Positions 1 to 7,641 of a stretch of 64,000 nt of DNA are shown piece after piece. Source of the stretch: Bacillus sp. 1NLA3E (lineage in GTDB: Bacteria > Bacillota > Bacilli > Bacillales > Cytobacillaceae); contig NC_021171.1 in assembly GCF_000242895.2 (NCBI RefSeq), forward strand, positions 406,001 through 470,000, written 5' to 3'. Position 1 is the first letter of the stretch. Every line of letters starts with the position of its first letter. The notes below the pieces were generated by a model that was not told the DNA's origin, did no database searches, and worked only from the letters and a program-made list of their open reading frames with translations. The position numbers were made by a program, and so were the translations under genes.

Positions 1-1
1 A

Positions 2-604
2 TTATATAATCCTAACCAAATAGCTACGGAATATTCCGTTGAAATTAATTCAAGAATGAAAAGTATAACTTTGGCAAACGGTATAGCTGTGGATCTTGGT
101 GGAATTGCAAAAGGCTGGGCAGCCCAGCAAATATCTGAGTTACTACGGGGTAACGGTATTACTTCAGGTGCAATTGATGCTGGTGGTGATCTTGTCCTGT
201 GGGGAAATAGGAAGGAAGAGTGGGAGGTAGAGATTGCTAACCCAATTGACCCCAATCAGAATGTGTTTCGTTTTAATATCGGAAGCGATGCTGGCATCGC
301 AACAAGTAGTGCGATGAAGCGCCGTTGGCAGAACACAGAAGGGGAAAGCATCCATCATATTATCGATCCAAGAACATTAAAAAGCGGGGACTCTGACTTG
401 ATTCAAGTTACTGTGTTAGCTCCTGATTTAACGACTGCAGAGGTTTTTGCAAAATGTCTACTGATTCTTGGTGAGGACAAAGGGAAACAATGGCTTGCAG
501 AACGAGCGCCTAAGCTTGCTTACTTAGGTGTAAAAAGTGATTTTTCTCTAGTAATGGGCGGGAAATTAGAAAAATATTGCATGAAGGGGGTAGGGATAAC
601 ATGA
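2..604 (+). CDS. apbE: FAD:protein FMN transferase (ApbE family), 5'-truncated by window edge
   Basis: The reading frame is open from base 2, so the true start lies upstream; about 200 C-terminal residues are visible of a family usually around 330. ApbE enzymes move FMN from FAD onto a threonine of flavoproteins, outside the membrane. Visible signatures are DLGGIAKGWAA, the DAGGDLVLWG nucleotide/Mg segment, a GIATSSA stretch and HHIIDPRT. Its stop codon overlaps the start of the next gene (ATGA at 601-604), so it is translationally coupled to a ferric-reductase-like membrane protein, a pairing that suggests an extracytoplasmic flavin electron-transfer system. The family call is firm; the client protein is not visible. 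Confidence 0.9.
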   Translation, partial: LYNPNQIATEYSVEINSRMKSITLANGIAVDLGGIAKGWAAQQISELLRGNGITSGAIDAGGDLVLWGNRKEEWEVEIANPIDPNQNVFRFNIGSDAGIATSSAMKRRWQNTEGESIHHIIDPRTLKSGDSDLIQVTVLAPDLTTAEVFAKCLLILGEDKGKQWLAERAPKLAYLGVKSDFSLVMGGKLEKYCMKGVGIT

Positions 605-1164
605 CTGAATTTCTAAGTGTTTTGGGCGGTGTTCCATCAGTTTGGAGTATCACAAAGGCAGCCGGGCTAACATCTTACGTCTTATTATTCTTGGCGATCA
701 TGGCGGGAATGTTGCAGAGCTTTCCGTCAGTTAATCCAAAAAATAAAGAATTCCTCCATTTAGTCCATCAATTTTCGGGATGGTTTGGCTTGTTATTTGG
801 ACTTCTTCATGGGCTAGTATTAGTTTCTGATCCAGATACTCAGTTTAGCCTAACAGAAATTTTTGTTCCATTTGCATCAAATAATGATACTATTTTAGTT
901 TCGCTCGGCATAATATCATTTTATATCCTATTTTTCATTATGCTTTCTTCCGATGTGGTCAAGATTCTAGGAAAGAAATTTTGGCGAGCCATCCATTTTC
1001 TTTCCTTTCCGGCCTACGTTCTTGCCCTCCTTCATGGAGTTATCCTTGGGTCAGACGCTCAAAATAGTGGGATCCCGTGGCTTTACATGATTACAGGAGC
1101 CAGTGTAGCTGGATTATTCGTGCTGAGAATGAGTAAATCAGCCAAAAAAGTATCGACCGCATAA
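601..1164 (+). CDS. Ferric reductase-like transmembrane haem protein
   Basis: A 187-residue polytopic membrane protein with about five or six hydrophobic helices. Two helices each carry a pair of histidines about 14 residues apart (H..GLLH and H..LLH patterns), the arrangement used by ferric-reductase-like and YedZ-type domains to hold b haems. I place the start at ATG 601, not the in-frame upstream ATG at 577, because AAGGGGG at 584-590 sits about 10 nt before it and the ATGA overlap with apbE is typical coupling. It probably passes electrons across the membrane to a flavinylated partner, which is not in the visible sequence. A sulfoxide-reductase haem subunit (MsrQ-like) is an alternative. 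Confidence 0.75.
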   Translation: MTEFLSVLGGVPSVWSITKAAGLTSYVLLFLAIMAGMLQSFPSVNPKNKEFLHLVHQFSGWFGLLFGLLHGLVLVSDPDTQFSLTEIFVPFASNNDTILVSLGIISFYILFFIMLSSDVVKILGKKFWRAIHFLSFPAYVLALLHGVILGSDAQNSGIPWLYMITGASVAGLFVLRMSKSAKKVSTA

Positions 1165-1210
1165 TCGTCACGCATTACCGCGTTACAGCACTGGGGGTCA
1201 GGTGCTCTAA
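1165..1210. repeat. Degenerate copy of the GGTGCCTGACCCC palindromic repeat
   Basis: Carries the ACGCATTACCGCGTTA core and one GGGGGTCAGGTGC arm seen in full at 2768-2819 and 7642-7692; the left arm has decayed. It lies just after the stop of the membrane protein gene. Confidence 0.6.
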
Positions 1211-1318
1211 CGCAAATTAACGTATTAAAGAATCTTTGCGTATTCTCTTGGTAAGCATCTTGGCAATTTTATTTAGTTGGTCTATAATTTAATTGTAAGT
1301 TATTTCGGGGGGGTAAAA

Positions 1319-1588
1319 ATGGAAGTTGACCTGGAATTACAGGCTAAAGATTTGTTTAAGGAAGTTATTTGGGACGGTAGTGTCGAGCGAATTGCGGTTT
1401 GGTTGGACGGGGACTGGTCTGTTACTTCAACAACCCATTTTGATGAAAGAATAAAAAATGATCATCCTGTGTATGTCTTAAATTTACGGGAGGTCTTTTC
1501 TGAGGTTAATTTTTCATTTGAAAGCATTGAACAACTGATAAATCGAATTGAAGATAGGTTAAATGGACGTGATCCAATAGATGCTTAA
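1319..1588 (+). CDS. Small uncharacterised protein, 89 aa
   Basis: Start chosen at ATG 1319, which has a G-rich Shine-Dalgarno (CGGGGGGG, about 1306-1313) 5 nt upstream; an in-frame upstream ATG at 1277 has none. The product is acidic, soluble in appearance, with no signal peptide or membrane helix; it contains an Ile/Leu/Glu-rich C-terminal helix. I do not recognise the family. It forms its own transcription unit, closed by a hairpin terminator that begins at the last codon. No link to the neighbouring CorA gene is evident beyond proximity. Confidence 0.65.
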   Translation: MEVDLELQAKDLFKEVIWDGSVERIAVWLDGDWSVTSTTHFDERIKNDHPVYVLNLREVFSEVNFSFESIEQLINRIEDRLNGRDPIDA

Positions 1589-1617
1589 ACTGTGATAATT
1601 TATTATTGCAGTTTTTC
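1587..1617 (+). terminator. Intrinsic terminator after the 89-aa gene
   Basis: A 12-bp stem (AAACTGTGATAA with TTATTGCAGTTT, using two G-T pairs) is followed by a T run. It separates the small gene from the corA leader. Confidence 0.65.
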
Positions 1618-1662
1618 TTATTTAGGGTATAAGATAGATGATGGATTACAAACAATACGAAG

Positions 1663-1817
1663 GAGTTGATATTTTTGAGTAGTCAAGGTTCTCCTGACCC
1701 TGAACCGAACAGTCCAAACGAGGAAGTCGGATTTATCTTTTTTTGTAGCAGGAGTGATAAAATCAATCATATCAACTCTTTAAAAGGTACGTTTGCTTCC
1801 TCCAGCTAATGAGGAGG
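1663..1817 (+). promoter_or_regulatory. Structured corA leader with alternative pairings around the corA ribosome binding site
   Basis: Seen directly: a perfect 10-bp outer stem GAGTTGATAT (1663-1672) with ATATCAACTC (1769-1778); an inner stem CTCCTG (1691-1696) with CAGGAG (1749-1754); a hairpin CCTCC (1799-1803) with GGAGG (1813-1817), which is the corA Shine-Dalgarno; and a competing 7-bp match GAGGAAG (1720-1726) with CTTCCTC (1796-1802) that would free that site. The last match pairs the inner loop with sequence outside the outer stem, a pseudoknot-like geometry typical of riboswitches. I cannot match it to the M-box or any named class. The ligand and the sign of regulation are unknown. 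Confidence 0.55.
1675..1809 (+). CDS. Candidate leader peptide upstream of corA, 44 aa, Pro/acidic-rich
   Basis: TTG start with GAAGGAG (1659-1665) 9 nt upstream. The N-terminal part reads SPDPEPNSPNEE at residues 6-17, a proline/acidic pattern like the MgtL leader peptide (MEPDPTPLP) of enterobacteria, where such residues destabilise the translating ribosome at low Mg2+. Its final codons (TCC TCC AGC TAA) contain the strand that pairs with the corA ribosome binding site, and its stop lies 15 nt before the corA start, so translation of this ORF must influence access to corA. Alternatively the ORF is incidental and the segment is a protein-free riboswitch. Expression is unproven. Confidence 0.45.
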   Translation: MSSQGSPDPEPNSPNEEVGFIFFCSRSDKINHINSLKGTFASSS

Positions 1818-1824
1818 TTTTTAG

Positions 1825-2763
1825 ATGATTGAATTTTACATTGCAAACGGGGAAAAAAAGATTGAGAAATTGGAAGAAATAACAAAAGGCTGCTGGATCA
1901 ATATGACCTCACCTAATGAGGAAGAGATTAATCTAGTTGCAAACAAACTAAATATCCCTGTTGACTTTATTAAAGATGCACTTGATGACGAGGAAAGATC
2001 AAGAATCGAGCGGGAAGACAATAACGTATTGATTATTGTCGATTTTCCATATATTACACATGATGATACCGGAATCCCAATCTATGAAACGATACCAATT
2101 GGGATGATCATTACAGATGATTGCTTTATCACAGTTTCATTAAAAGAAACTCCAATTTTGGGAGACTTTTATCAAAATAAAATTAAAGGTTTCTTTACGA
2201 ATAAAAAAACGCGATTTTCCTTGCAAATCCTTTTTTCAATTTCTACCTATTACTTAAGATATTTGAAACAGATCAATAAGAAAACGGATGAAATCGAGAG
2301 AGGGCTCCATCAATCAATGAAAAACAAGGAGCTCTATGGATTATTAGCGCTGGAAAAAAGTTTAGTTTATTTTACCACTTCCCTAAAATCTAATAAAATA
2401 GTTTTAGAAAAACTTCTGCGTTTGAGCCATTTAAAAATGTATGATGAGGATAAAGAACTATTAGAAGATGTGATCATTGAAACTCAGCAAGCAATCGAAA
2501 TGGCGGAGGTTTATAGTTCGATTTTAAGTGGAATGATGGATGCCTTTGCATCAGTTATATCTAATAATCTGAACATGGTAATGAAATTTCTGACTTCGAT
2601 CACGATTATTTTAGCTTTGCCGACAATGGTTTCCAGCTTCTTCGGTATGAACGTTGACTTACCGTTTCAGCACCAACGACATGCATTTACATTTATAATT
2701 TTAATAGTTGTTTTTCTATCAAGTCTAACAACCTTTGTTTTTTGGAAAAAGAAATTCTTTTAA
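1825..2763 (+). CDS. corA: CorA-family divalent cation transporter
   Basis: A 312-residue protein with the family plan: a long cytoplasmic N-terminal alpha/beta funnel domain rich in Glu/Asp and long helices, then two C-terminal transmembrane helices joined by the GMN signature at residues 274-276 (FFGMNVDLPF), and a short basic cytoplasmic tail. CorA pentamers carry Mg2+ (also Co2+ or Ni2+) across the membrane. The start ATG has GAGGAGG 7 nt upstream, and that site is buried in a predicted hairpin in the leader. A GGTGCCTGACCCC palindromic repeat starts 4 nt after the stop. Which metal is carried in this organism is not decided by the sequence; cobalt relevance to the B12 operon is only a guess. 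Confidence 0.93.
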   Translation: MIEFYIANGEKKIEKLEEITKGCWINMTSPNEEEINLVANKLNIPVDFIKDALDDEERSRIEREDNNVLIIVDFPYITHDDTGIPIYETIPIGMIITDDCFITVSLKETPILGDFYQNKIKGFFTNKKTRFSLQILFSISTYYLRYLKQINKKTDEIERGLHQSMKNKELYGLLALEKSLVYFTTSLKSNKIVLEKLLRLSHLKMYDEDKELLEDVIIETQQAIEMAEVYSSILSGMMDAFASVISNNLNMVMKFLTSITIILALPTMVSSFFGMNVDLPFQHQRHAFTFIILIVVFLSSLTTFVFWKKKFF

Positions 2764-2767
2764 AAGA

Positions 2768-2819
2768 GGTGCCTGACCCCTGATGCGCTACCGCGTTAAC
2801 GCATCGGGGGTCAGGCACC
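2768..2819. repeat. GGTGCCTGACCCC palindromic repeat, intact copy
   Basis: Perfect 13-bp inverted arms GGTGCCTGACCCC and GGGGTCAGGCACC flank a second palindrome, TGCGCTACCGCGTTAACGCA. It could act as a hairpin at the 3' end of corA. A partial extra core (GTGCTACCGCATTAA) follows near 2827. Confidence 0.8.
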
Positions 2820-2875
2820 ATTTTTTGTGCTACCGCATTAAAGTGGCGAGAAAAAAACAGCGCCCTGCTTTATTG

Positions 2876-3733
2876 TTAATAGATTTTGATGCTTCCGCTT
2901 GAAACGGTAAGATTGATTTTGTTCTTTCCTGAACCGTGTTTTCCATTGATTGTTTTAGTATTTATTTCTTTGCTGTTAAGGGGGAAATCACAAGAAATGG
3001 TGCCGCTGCTTGCTTTACCATTTAAGGTAAAGTCCGCCTGATTTGGAAGATCCAATTGGACTTGCCCTGAACTAACTTCTATATCAACAGAATCCTTTAA
3101 TTTATCTATTTGTAAGTCTAATCTTCCAGAGGATAATTGGGCATCGATCGCACCGGAATAATGCTTGATGTCAAGGCTTCCGGAACTAATATCAAATGAA
3201 CCAGATTTTGTTGTTAAGGAGCTCACCGCTACATTCCCCGATGCTTCATCATGGATTAATTGGTTAACCTCTAAGTTTTTGAGTTCCACATTCCCTGAAC
3301 CTATATCTAGCGATAATTCATCCAATTTCATTGGCTTATTTTGCGAGTGACCAGAAAAGGTTAGGTTTCCAGATCCCAAATTAATTCTCATATTACGATG
3401 ATAATCTTCCGGTATATAAATATTTAATTTAGCTTTGTTTGAAAAATTAAACCAATCGAACCAATTTACTTTTGCAGACACAGTTATTTTATTGCCATTG
3501 CGATTAATGATAACTTTTCCCTTACCATTTAAATCCGCCTTAATATTATTTCTGTTTTCTGGAATAATGTTTGTGCTAACACTTGATACATCAATATCAA
3601 TCTGATTAATATTATCCGAAATAACACCCTGATGATCCTGGCCCCCTAAATTAAACAAATCCAAATCAAAGAAATTGTGAAAAACTACATATAGTCCAAT
3701 AAGGATTAAAAAAATAAACAGAATTTTTTTCAT
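2876..3733 (-). CDS. DUF4097 putative adhesin-like protein (LiaG-like)
   Basis: 285 residues: an N-terminal signal anchor (MKKILFIFLILIGLYVVF), then a beta-strand repeat region full of SGN, SSG and GSG turns (for example LGSGNLTF, DIGSGNVEL, EASGNVAVS, DISSGSLDI, LSSGRLDLQI), the hallmark of DUF4097 beta-helix domains. Members such as B. subtilis LiaG sit outside the membrane next to cell-envelope stress regulators; here no liaFSR genes are adjacent and the gene stands alone on the minus strand. Binding partner and function are unknown. Confidence 0.8.
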   Translation of the reverse strand: MKKILFIFLILIGLYVVFHNFFDLDLFNLGGQDHQGVISDNINQIDIDVSSVSTNIIPENRNNIKADLNGKGKVIINRNGNKITVSAKVNWFDWFNFSNKAKLNIYIPEDYHRNMRINLGSGNLTFSGHSQNKPMKLDELSLDIGSGNVELKNLEVNQLIHDEASGNVAVSSLTTKSGSFDISSGSLDIKHYSGAIDAQLSSGRLDLQIDKLKDSVDIEVSSGQVQLDLPNQADFTLNGKASSGTISCDFPLNSKEINTKTINGKHGSGKNKINLTVSSGSIKIY

Positions 3734-4286
3734 ACCTCATTTTCCGTCCCTTCAATATATTAGAGTATCTATTCTTACTAAAATCCTCATATAAATCATA
3801 TATCATCTGATAATCTTCCATCAATGAACTAAAGAACGAATTGTAGGTAAGACTTGAGGCGGATTATGGATGTTTTAAAAAGGTCATATCCACACTATAA
3901 AATGAAATAATCTCTTTGCATCAAAGGAATTTTGAGAAAGAAAACCGTGAATTTTACAGGAAGCTCCACCGGAAGGCGGATTTTTTTCGACAATGTTCCA
4001 CCGTTTTCTTATCTACTATTCAAATGAAAATATGATGGCTATGGGGTATTTTGTGTAAGATAGATAATTAATTGTCCAACTATATGTAAAATTGTGGGTG
4101 TTTGTCGAGAAAGAAAGGTTTACAAAAGCCAAGTTTGTGATAATAATTTAAATTGTGCCAATATTCTATATTTAATTCTATCAAATAAGTAGGGTAACGG
4201 CTTATTTTGGAGTCATAATGAAAAGTTTATATAAAATTGGTTCAAAAAAACGAGTGTAAATCAGTCAATGAAATGGAGGAAAGAAC
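3734..4286. other. Intergenic region, no gene seen
   Basis: A 553-bp AT-rich gap between divergent genes that must hold both promoters. I find no ORF with a ribosome binding site, no dispersed repeat and no convincing hairpin except a weak CCACCGGAAGGCGG stem followed by T7 near 3970. Confidence 0.5.
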
Positions 4287-4955
4287 ATGTCAAAAAGAAA
4301 TAAAGGAATTAAAAAAGAAAACCAAGCTACTGAAGGTGCTGAAATCAATCTTAACCTTGAAAACCAAGAGGTTGATAGCAATCAACAATCAAACGAGGGT
4401 CAGCTATCAAGTTTAGGATTACTATGGAAGAATGCATTTCAAGAATTAGATTCATGGGTTGAAAGATTAAATTATCATGATGAGGTTTTTTTAAATGCTG
4501 CAAGAAAGTATGTGGAGAGAGTCAATCAGAATCGGGAAAATATGAACCTAATTACGGAGCAATTTAATCGAGAGTTACGTGAATGGGAAGGAACCGCTCG
4601 TGAAGAGTTGCTTATGACGACCACTTCGATGCAACAGTTTTTCCCAAAGAAGTCTTACCATGAAATTAACGAAGTAATGGATGATATCCAAAATAAAACA
4701 ACATCAATCTTCATCACTCCCATTCAAGCTATATCGAAAGGCGAGACCATTGATAAATATCTGGAAACGGTTGAGCAATATATGGCTCTTCGAAAAGATA
4801 GTAGAGAACAATATATTAATAATGTTAAGCAAACTGCAAATGTTTTATATGAAAATCAAAAAGTTTTTGTTAATCTCTTCACGAAACAACTCAAAACAGC
4901 TATTTTCCCTTTTCAAAAATATATGGAAAAATCCAGTGAGTTAACAAATATATAA
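4287..4955 (+). CDS. Phasin-like PHA granule-associated protein
   Basis: 222 residues, almost entirely alpha-helical and charged, with a low-complexity Glu/Asn/Gln N-terminus up to about residue 45. The central and C-terminal helices resemble the recognised phasin encoded at 6998: both have an ITPI/LTPI turn followed by a long amphipathic helix with an E..E.Y...R..SRE/R pattern. A ribosome binding site ATGGAGGAA lies 8 nt before the ATG. It is followed by a PhaR-like gene after 23 nt, so both probably form one operon. Phasins coat polyhydroxyalkanoate granules. The assignment rests on composition, paralogy and neighbours; a general coiled-coil protein remains possible. Confidence 0.6.
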   Translation: MSKRNKGIKKENQATEGAEINLNLENQEVDSNQQSNEGQLSSLGLLWKNAFQELDSWVERLNYHDEVFLNAARKYVERVNQNRENMNLITEQFNRELREWEGTAREELLMTTTSMQQFFPKKSYHEINEVMDDIQNKTTSIFITPIQAISKGETIDKYLETVEQYMALRKDSREQYINNVKQTANVLYENQKVFVNLFTKQLKTAIFPFQKYMEKSSELTNI

Positions 4956-4978
4956 AATTTATTAGGAGGTAAATAAAG

Positions 4979-5551
4979 GTGCCAAGCAAAAATGGATACG
5001 ATCCATATGAAATAATTAAGTACTTTGGTGAGATTTGGGGAAAACAAATTAATGATTACATATACCTTGTAACCAATAATAGTGAATATGGGGAATTAAT
5101 AAAACGAGGAAATGACCCTCTCGCTCGTCAGCTTGAATTCTTTAGAAAAAATCAAGAAGTGTTGGCAAATATCTTTAATTTACCAACAAAAAATGATTTG
5201 AAGAACTTAGCTAACTTTCATATTCAAACTGAGGAAAAAATAGAATCCCTAGAAGAACAAATCTGGAGTTTGCAGGATTCTATCAAAGTGACAAATAAAG
5301 ATATTGAAAGTGTTGTAGAGGTTTCAAAAGAAATTATTAAGTTAACCAAACAATTAAAAACAGAATTAGTAAAAACAAAGAAGGAGCTAGCGGAAACGAA
5401 AGTATTTCAATCCGACCTTCAAGACATGAAAAAGGAATTAGCACAATTGAATAGCTTTAAAGAAGAATTTGAAATGCTAAAAAGCTTAATTGACAAGGGT
5501 GACCAAAAGGCATCAATCCTAGCAGGGTCCACCTCAGCCCAACCGAAATAA
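4979..5551 (+). CDS. phaR: PhaR-like PHA synthase subunit / granule protein
   Basis: 190 residues with a GTG start and AGGAGG 9 nt upstream. The N-terminus (YDPYEIIKYFGEIWGKQIND) and a central LPTKNDLKNLANF segment followed by a long coiled coil (about residues 85-175) match the plan of Bacillus PhaR, the small subunit that pairs with PhaC in class IV PHA synthases; the LPTK-DV-LS element is also shared with phasin-type proteins. PhaR is normally encoded with phaB and phaC. Neither is in this window, so either the locus is split or this is a PhaR-derived granule protein. Family call moderate, catalytic partnership inferred. Confidence 0.6.
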   Translation: MPSKNGYDPYEIIKYFGEIWGKQINDYIYLVTNNSEYGELIKRGNDPLARQLEFFRKNQEVLANIFNLPTKNDLKNLANFHIQTEEKIESLEEQIWSLQDSIKVTNKDIESVVEVSKEIIKLTKQLKTELVKTKKELAETKVFQSDLQDMKKELAQLNSFKEEFEMLKSLIDKGDQKASILAGSTSAQPK

Positions 5552-5627
5552 ATCCAGTTATATGTAATAGGACAAGCCATAAATTATGGGGGGAAGGAGA
5601 TTTGTTCCTTCCCTAAATTTTTTCTAT

Positions 5628-6416
5628 TTAACAAGCAGCAAGCTTTTGCTTGTCTAAAAACCCTCGCAGTGCCCGGTTGAATGAATCCTTAGCCTCAAGC
5701 TTTGCTACATGGCCAGAATTCCTCATGATGACAAATTCCGAATGGACTATTTGTTTATGCATTAATAATTGAACCCATACAGGTGTAACAGAATCGTATT
5801 GACCACCAATGATAAGGGTAGGAATATTGATTGTAGGTAATAATGAAAAATTATTTACTTTCATGCAAGCTTCAACCGATTTAATATAGGCTTCTTTATC
5901 AGGACGATAATAATTTAAGAACTTTTTACAATTTTCTTCTGTTCGGGAATATAAACATATACGTGCTGCAATAAGCTTATGTTCTTCAATAGAAATGGAC
6001 GAGGCTCGATTTTTGCGCAATTTATAAAGTAGTTTGCCTAAATGCTTAGGCATGAAATGAAAGGTACTGACCAATATTAATGACCGGCACATTTTAGGTG
6101 CACAGCGATAAATCTCTTGAGCCACAAGGCCTCCCATTGATAATCCACAAATATGAGCGCTTTCAATTTGAAGTTCCTTTAGGATTGAAAGTATATCATC
6201 AGCAAAATTTCTCATCGAGATTCCTTCTGTATTTTTATGATCACCGTGTCCACGTAAATCTGGGATAATGAGGTCATATTGATCGGATAGTTCAAACTGA
6301 TCGTTCCAGCCTTCTTTCATTTCTCCAAGACCATGAATAAGGATTAAAGGCTCACCAGCACCCGCGCCGAGCCGTAAATAAGGAATACCAGAATTACTTG
6401 TGAGGAAATTTTCCAA
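5628..6416 (-). CDS. Alpha/beta hydrolase, possible PHA depolymerase or thioesterase-type enzyme
   Basis: 262 residues with the alpha/beta hydrolase core: HGLG oxyanion region near residue 29, nucleophile elbow GLSMGG with Ser93, acidic residue in GGQYDSVTP and catalytic His in NSGHVAKLE. The TTG start has GGAGGGG about 7 nt upstream. It is divergent from the phaQ-phaP operon and lies between the two phasin-type units, so a role in turnover of PHA or its oligomers is plausible; intracellular Bacillus PHB depolymerases are of this fold with a similar lipase-box. A general esterase or MhpC-like hydrolase cannot be excluded. Confidence 0.75.
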   Translation of the reverse strand: MENFLTSNSGIPYLRLGAGAGEPLILIHGLGEMKEGWNDQFELSDQYDLIIPDLRGHGDHKNTEGISMRNFADDILSILKELQIESAHICGLSMGGLVAQEIYRCAPKMCRSLILVSTFHFMPKHLGKLLYKLRKNRASSISIEEHKLIAARICLYSRTEENCKKFLNYYRPDKEAYIKSVEACMKVNNFSLLPTINIPTLIIGGQYDSVTPVWVQLLMHKQIVHSEFVIMRNSGHVAKLEAKDSFNRALRGFLDKQKLAAC

Positions 6417-6501
6417 TGTTAAACCCCTCCAACTGATTTTTATTACACCTTATTCCCGTTTCCTGTGAAGAGTAATCAATTTTAAAAATATTATTAATTT
6501 A

Positions 6502-6554
6502 TATATATGTTTAATTTGACAGAAAATTGCCTATAGGTGTAAAATACATATATA
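6502..6554 (+). promoter_or_regulatory. phaQ promoter flanked by inverted half-sites
   Basis: TTGACA (6516-6521) and TAAAAT (6540-6545) are 18 nt apart. The inverted 9-mers TATATATGT (6502-6510) and ACATATATA (6546-6554) bracket the promoter, a plausible operator for the PadR-type regulator encoded just downstream. B. megaterium PhaQ is known to repress its own operon. Confidence 0.5.
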
Positions 6555-6576
6555 GACAAGTGGAGGTGGAAAGCAC

Positions 6577-7017
6577 TTGGCAAAAGATAATGAAAATCAA
6601 GCCATTCAGCCATCGAAAAATTTTGTAATGCCGTTCATATTATTGCTTCTTAGCAAAATGTCTCTTCATGGATATGAGCTAAATCAGAAGCTGCAAGCAT
6701 TCGGCTTTCATACCATTGACCAAGGCAACTTATATCGGCTGTTACGTCAACTTGAAAAAGAAGATTTAGTAAAATCAGAATGGGATACAACCGGTGCTGG
6801 CCCGGCAAAAAGGCGTTACACGATTACTTCAGTAGGTGTTTCATACTTGAAGGGCTATGCAAATCAACTAGAAGGTTACCAATCTATGTTAGACCAATTT
6901 TTTAACATGTATTCTAGTTTTCTTGAGCTCTATATCCCTTCTTTTAAAACAGAAGGATACAATAGGGAAAAAAATGCGGACAAGGGGAGAAATCATAATG
7001 AATCCGAAGAAGAATGA
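6577..7017 (+). CDS. phaQ: PadR-family regulator PhaQ
   Basis: 146 residues. The PadR winged helix shows LLLSKMSLHGYEL, QGNLYRLLRQLEKEDLV and GPAKRRYTIT, followed by a helical dimerisation tail. The TTG start has GTGGAGGTGG 7 nt upstream. It overlaps the downstream phasin gene by 20 nt. In B. megaterium, PhaQ is a PadR-like repressor that is released by PHB and controls phaQ and phaP; the same gene order here supports the name. Putative inverted half-sites flank its promoter. The unusual feature is the absence of phaRBC divergently upstream, where a hydrolase gene lies instead. Confidence 0.8.
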   Translation: MAKDNENQAIQPSKNFVMPFILLLLSKMSLHGYELNQKLQAFGFHTIDQGNLYRLLRQLEKEDLVKSEWDTTGAGPAKRRYTITSVGVSYLKGYANQLEGYQSMLDQFFNMYSSFLELYIPSFKTEGYNREKNADKGRNHNESEEE

Positions 7018-7585
7018 ACAAGTAGAGGTTTTAAAAACAGCTCAAAAAAGAACTGAGCCTAAAGCAGAAACAAATGCGACGGAATTATTTGTTGAAACAG
7101 TTTGGGATCAATATGAAGAAAGTTTAGAGAGATCAAACCAATTTAGCGAAGATCGTGAAGATGCTTATCTGAAATCTCTTAAAGAAGTGATTAAATTAAA
7201 TCAAGAGTTCAGAAAATCATTAAGCAGTATATATCGTGAATCAAAAGAAACAAACAGCGAGATTGTTAAAGGGGTTAGCAATTTTGCAAGTAAGAATGGC
7301 GTGAAAGATGAATTAAACTTTTCTGAGCTGACAGACCAATTAAACGACGTGTCAACTCGCTTTGAAAAAATCGCATTAACACCAATTAAATCTACTTTTG
7401 ATCTATTAGATCGTTTTGAAAAAGGAATCGAAGAAAACAGTGAATCATTCATCCAATATTCACGTGAAAGAAGAGGCGGATGGCAAAAGGTTACGAATGA
7501 ATATGCTAAACTAGCTCGTGACAGCCAAAAAAACCTTCTTAATCGCTTTGAAGAAAGCTTTAAAATACTAACTAGCATTAAATAA
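6998..7585 (+). CDS. phaP: Phasin PhaP (PHA granule surface protein)
   Basis: 195 residues, helical and highly charged with no signal peptide, matching the Bacillus PhaP type. ATG 6998 is preferred to an upstream in-frame ATG at 6923 because AAGGGGAGA lies 7 nt before it and it keeps a short overlap with phaQ. The C-terminal half (LTPIKSTFDLLDRFEKGIEE...) is paralogous to the protein at 4287. PhaP coats PHA granules and controls their size and number; PhaQ-controlled expression links it to PHA formation. No terminator is evident immediately after; a dispersed palindrome follows within 60 nt. Confidence 0.8.
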   Translation: MNPKKNEQVEVLKTAQKRTEPKAETNATELFVETVWDQYEESLERSNQFSEDREDAYLKSLKEVIKLNQEFRKSLSSIYRESKETNSEIVKGVSNFASKNGVKDELNFSELTDQLNDVSTRFEKIALTPIKSTFDLLDRFEKGIEENSESFIQYSRERRGGWQKVTNEYAKLARDSQKNLLNRFEESFKILTSIK

Positions 7586-7641
7586 AATACCTGAGGCTTA
7601 GCCTTGGTTGTTTAGTACATTAGCGTATTATCGCGACATAT

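Noticed and set aside
1663-1778. M-box (ykoK) magnesium riboswitch upstream of corA
   Set aside because: The conserved M-box sequence blocks are absent; the stems seen are of different sequence and spacing.
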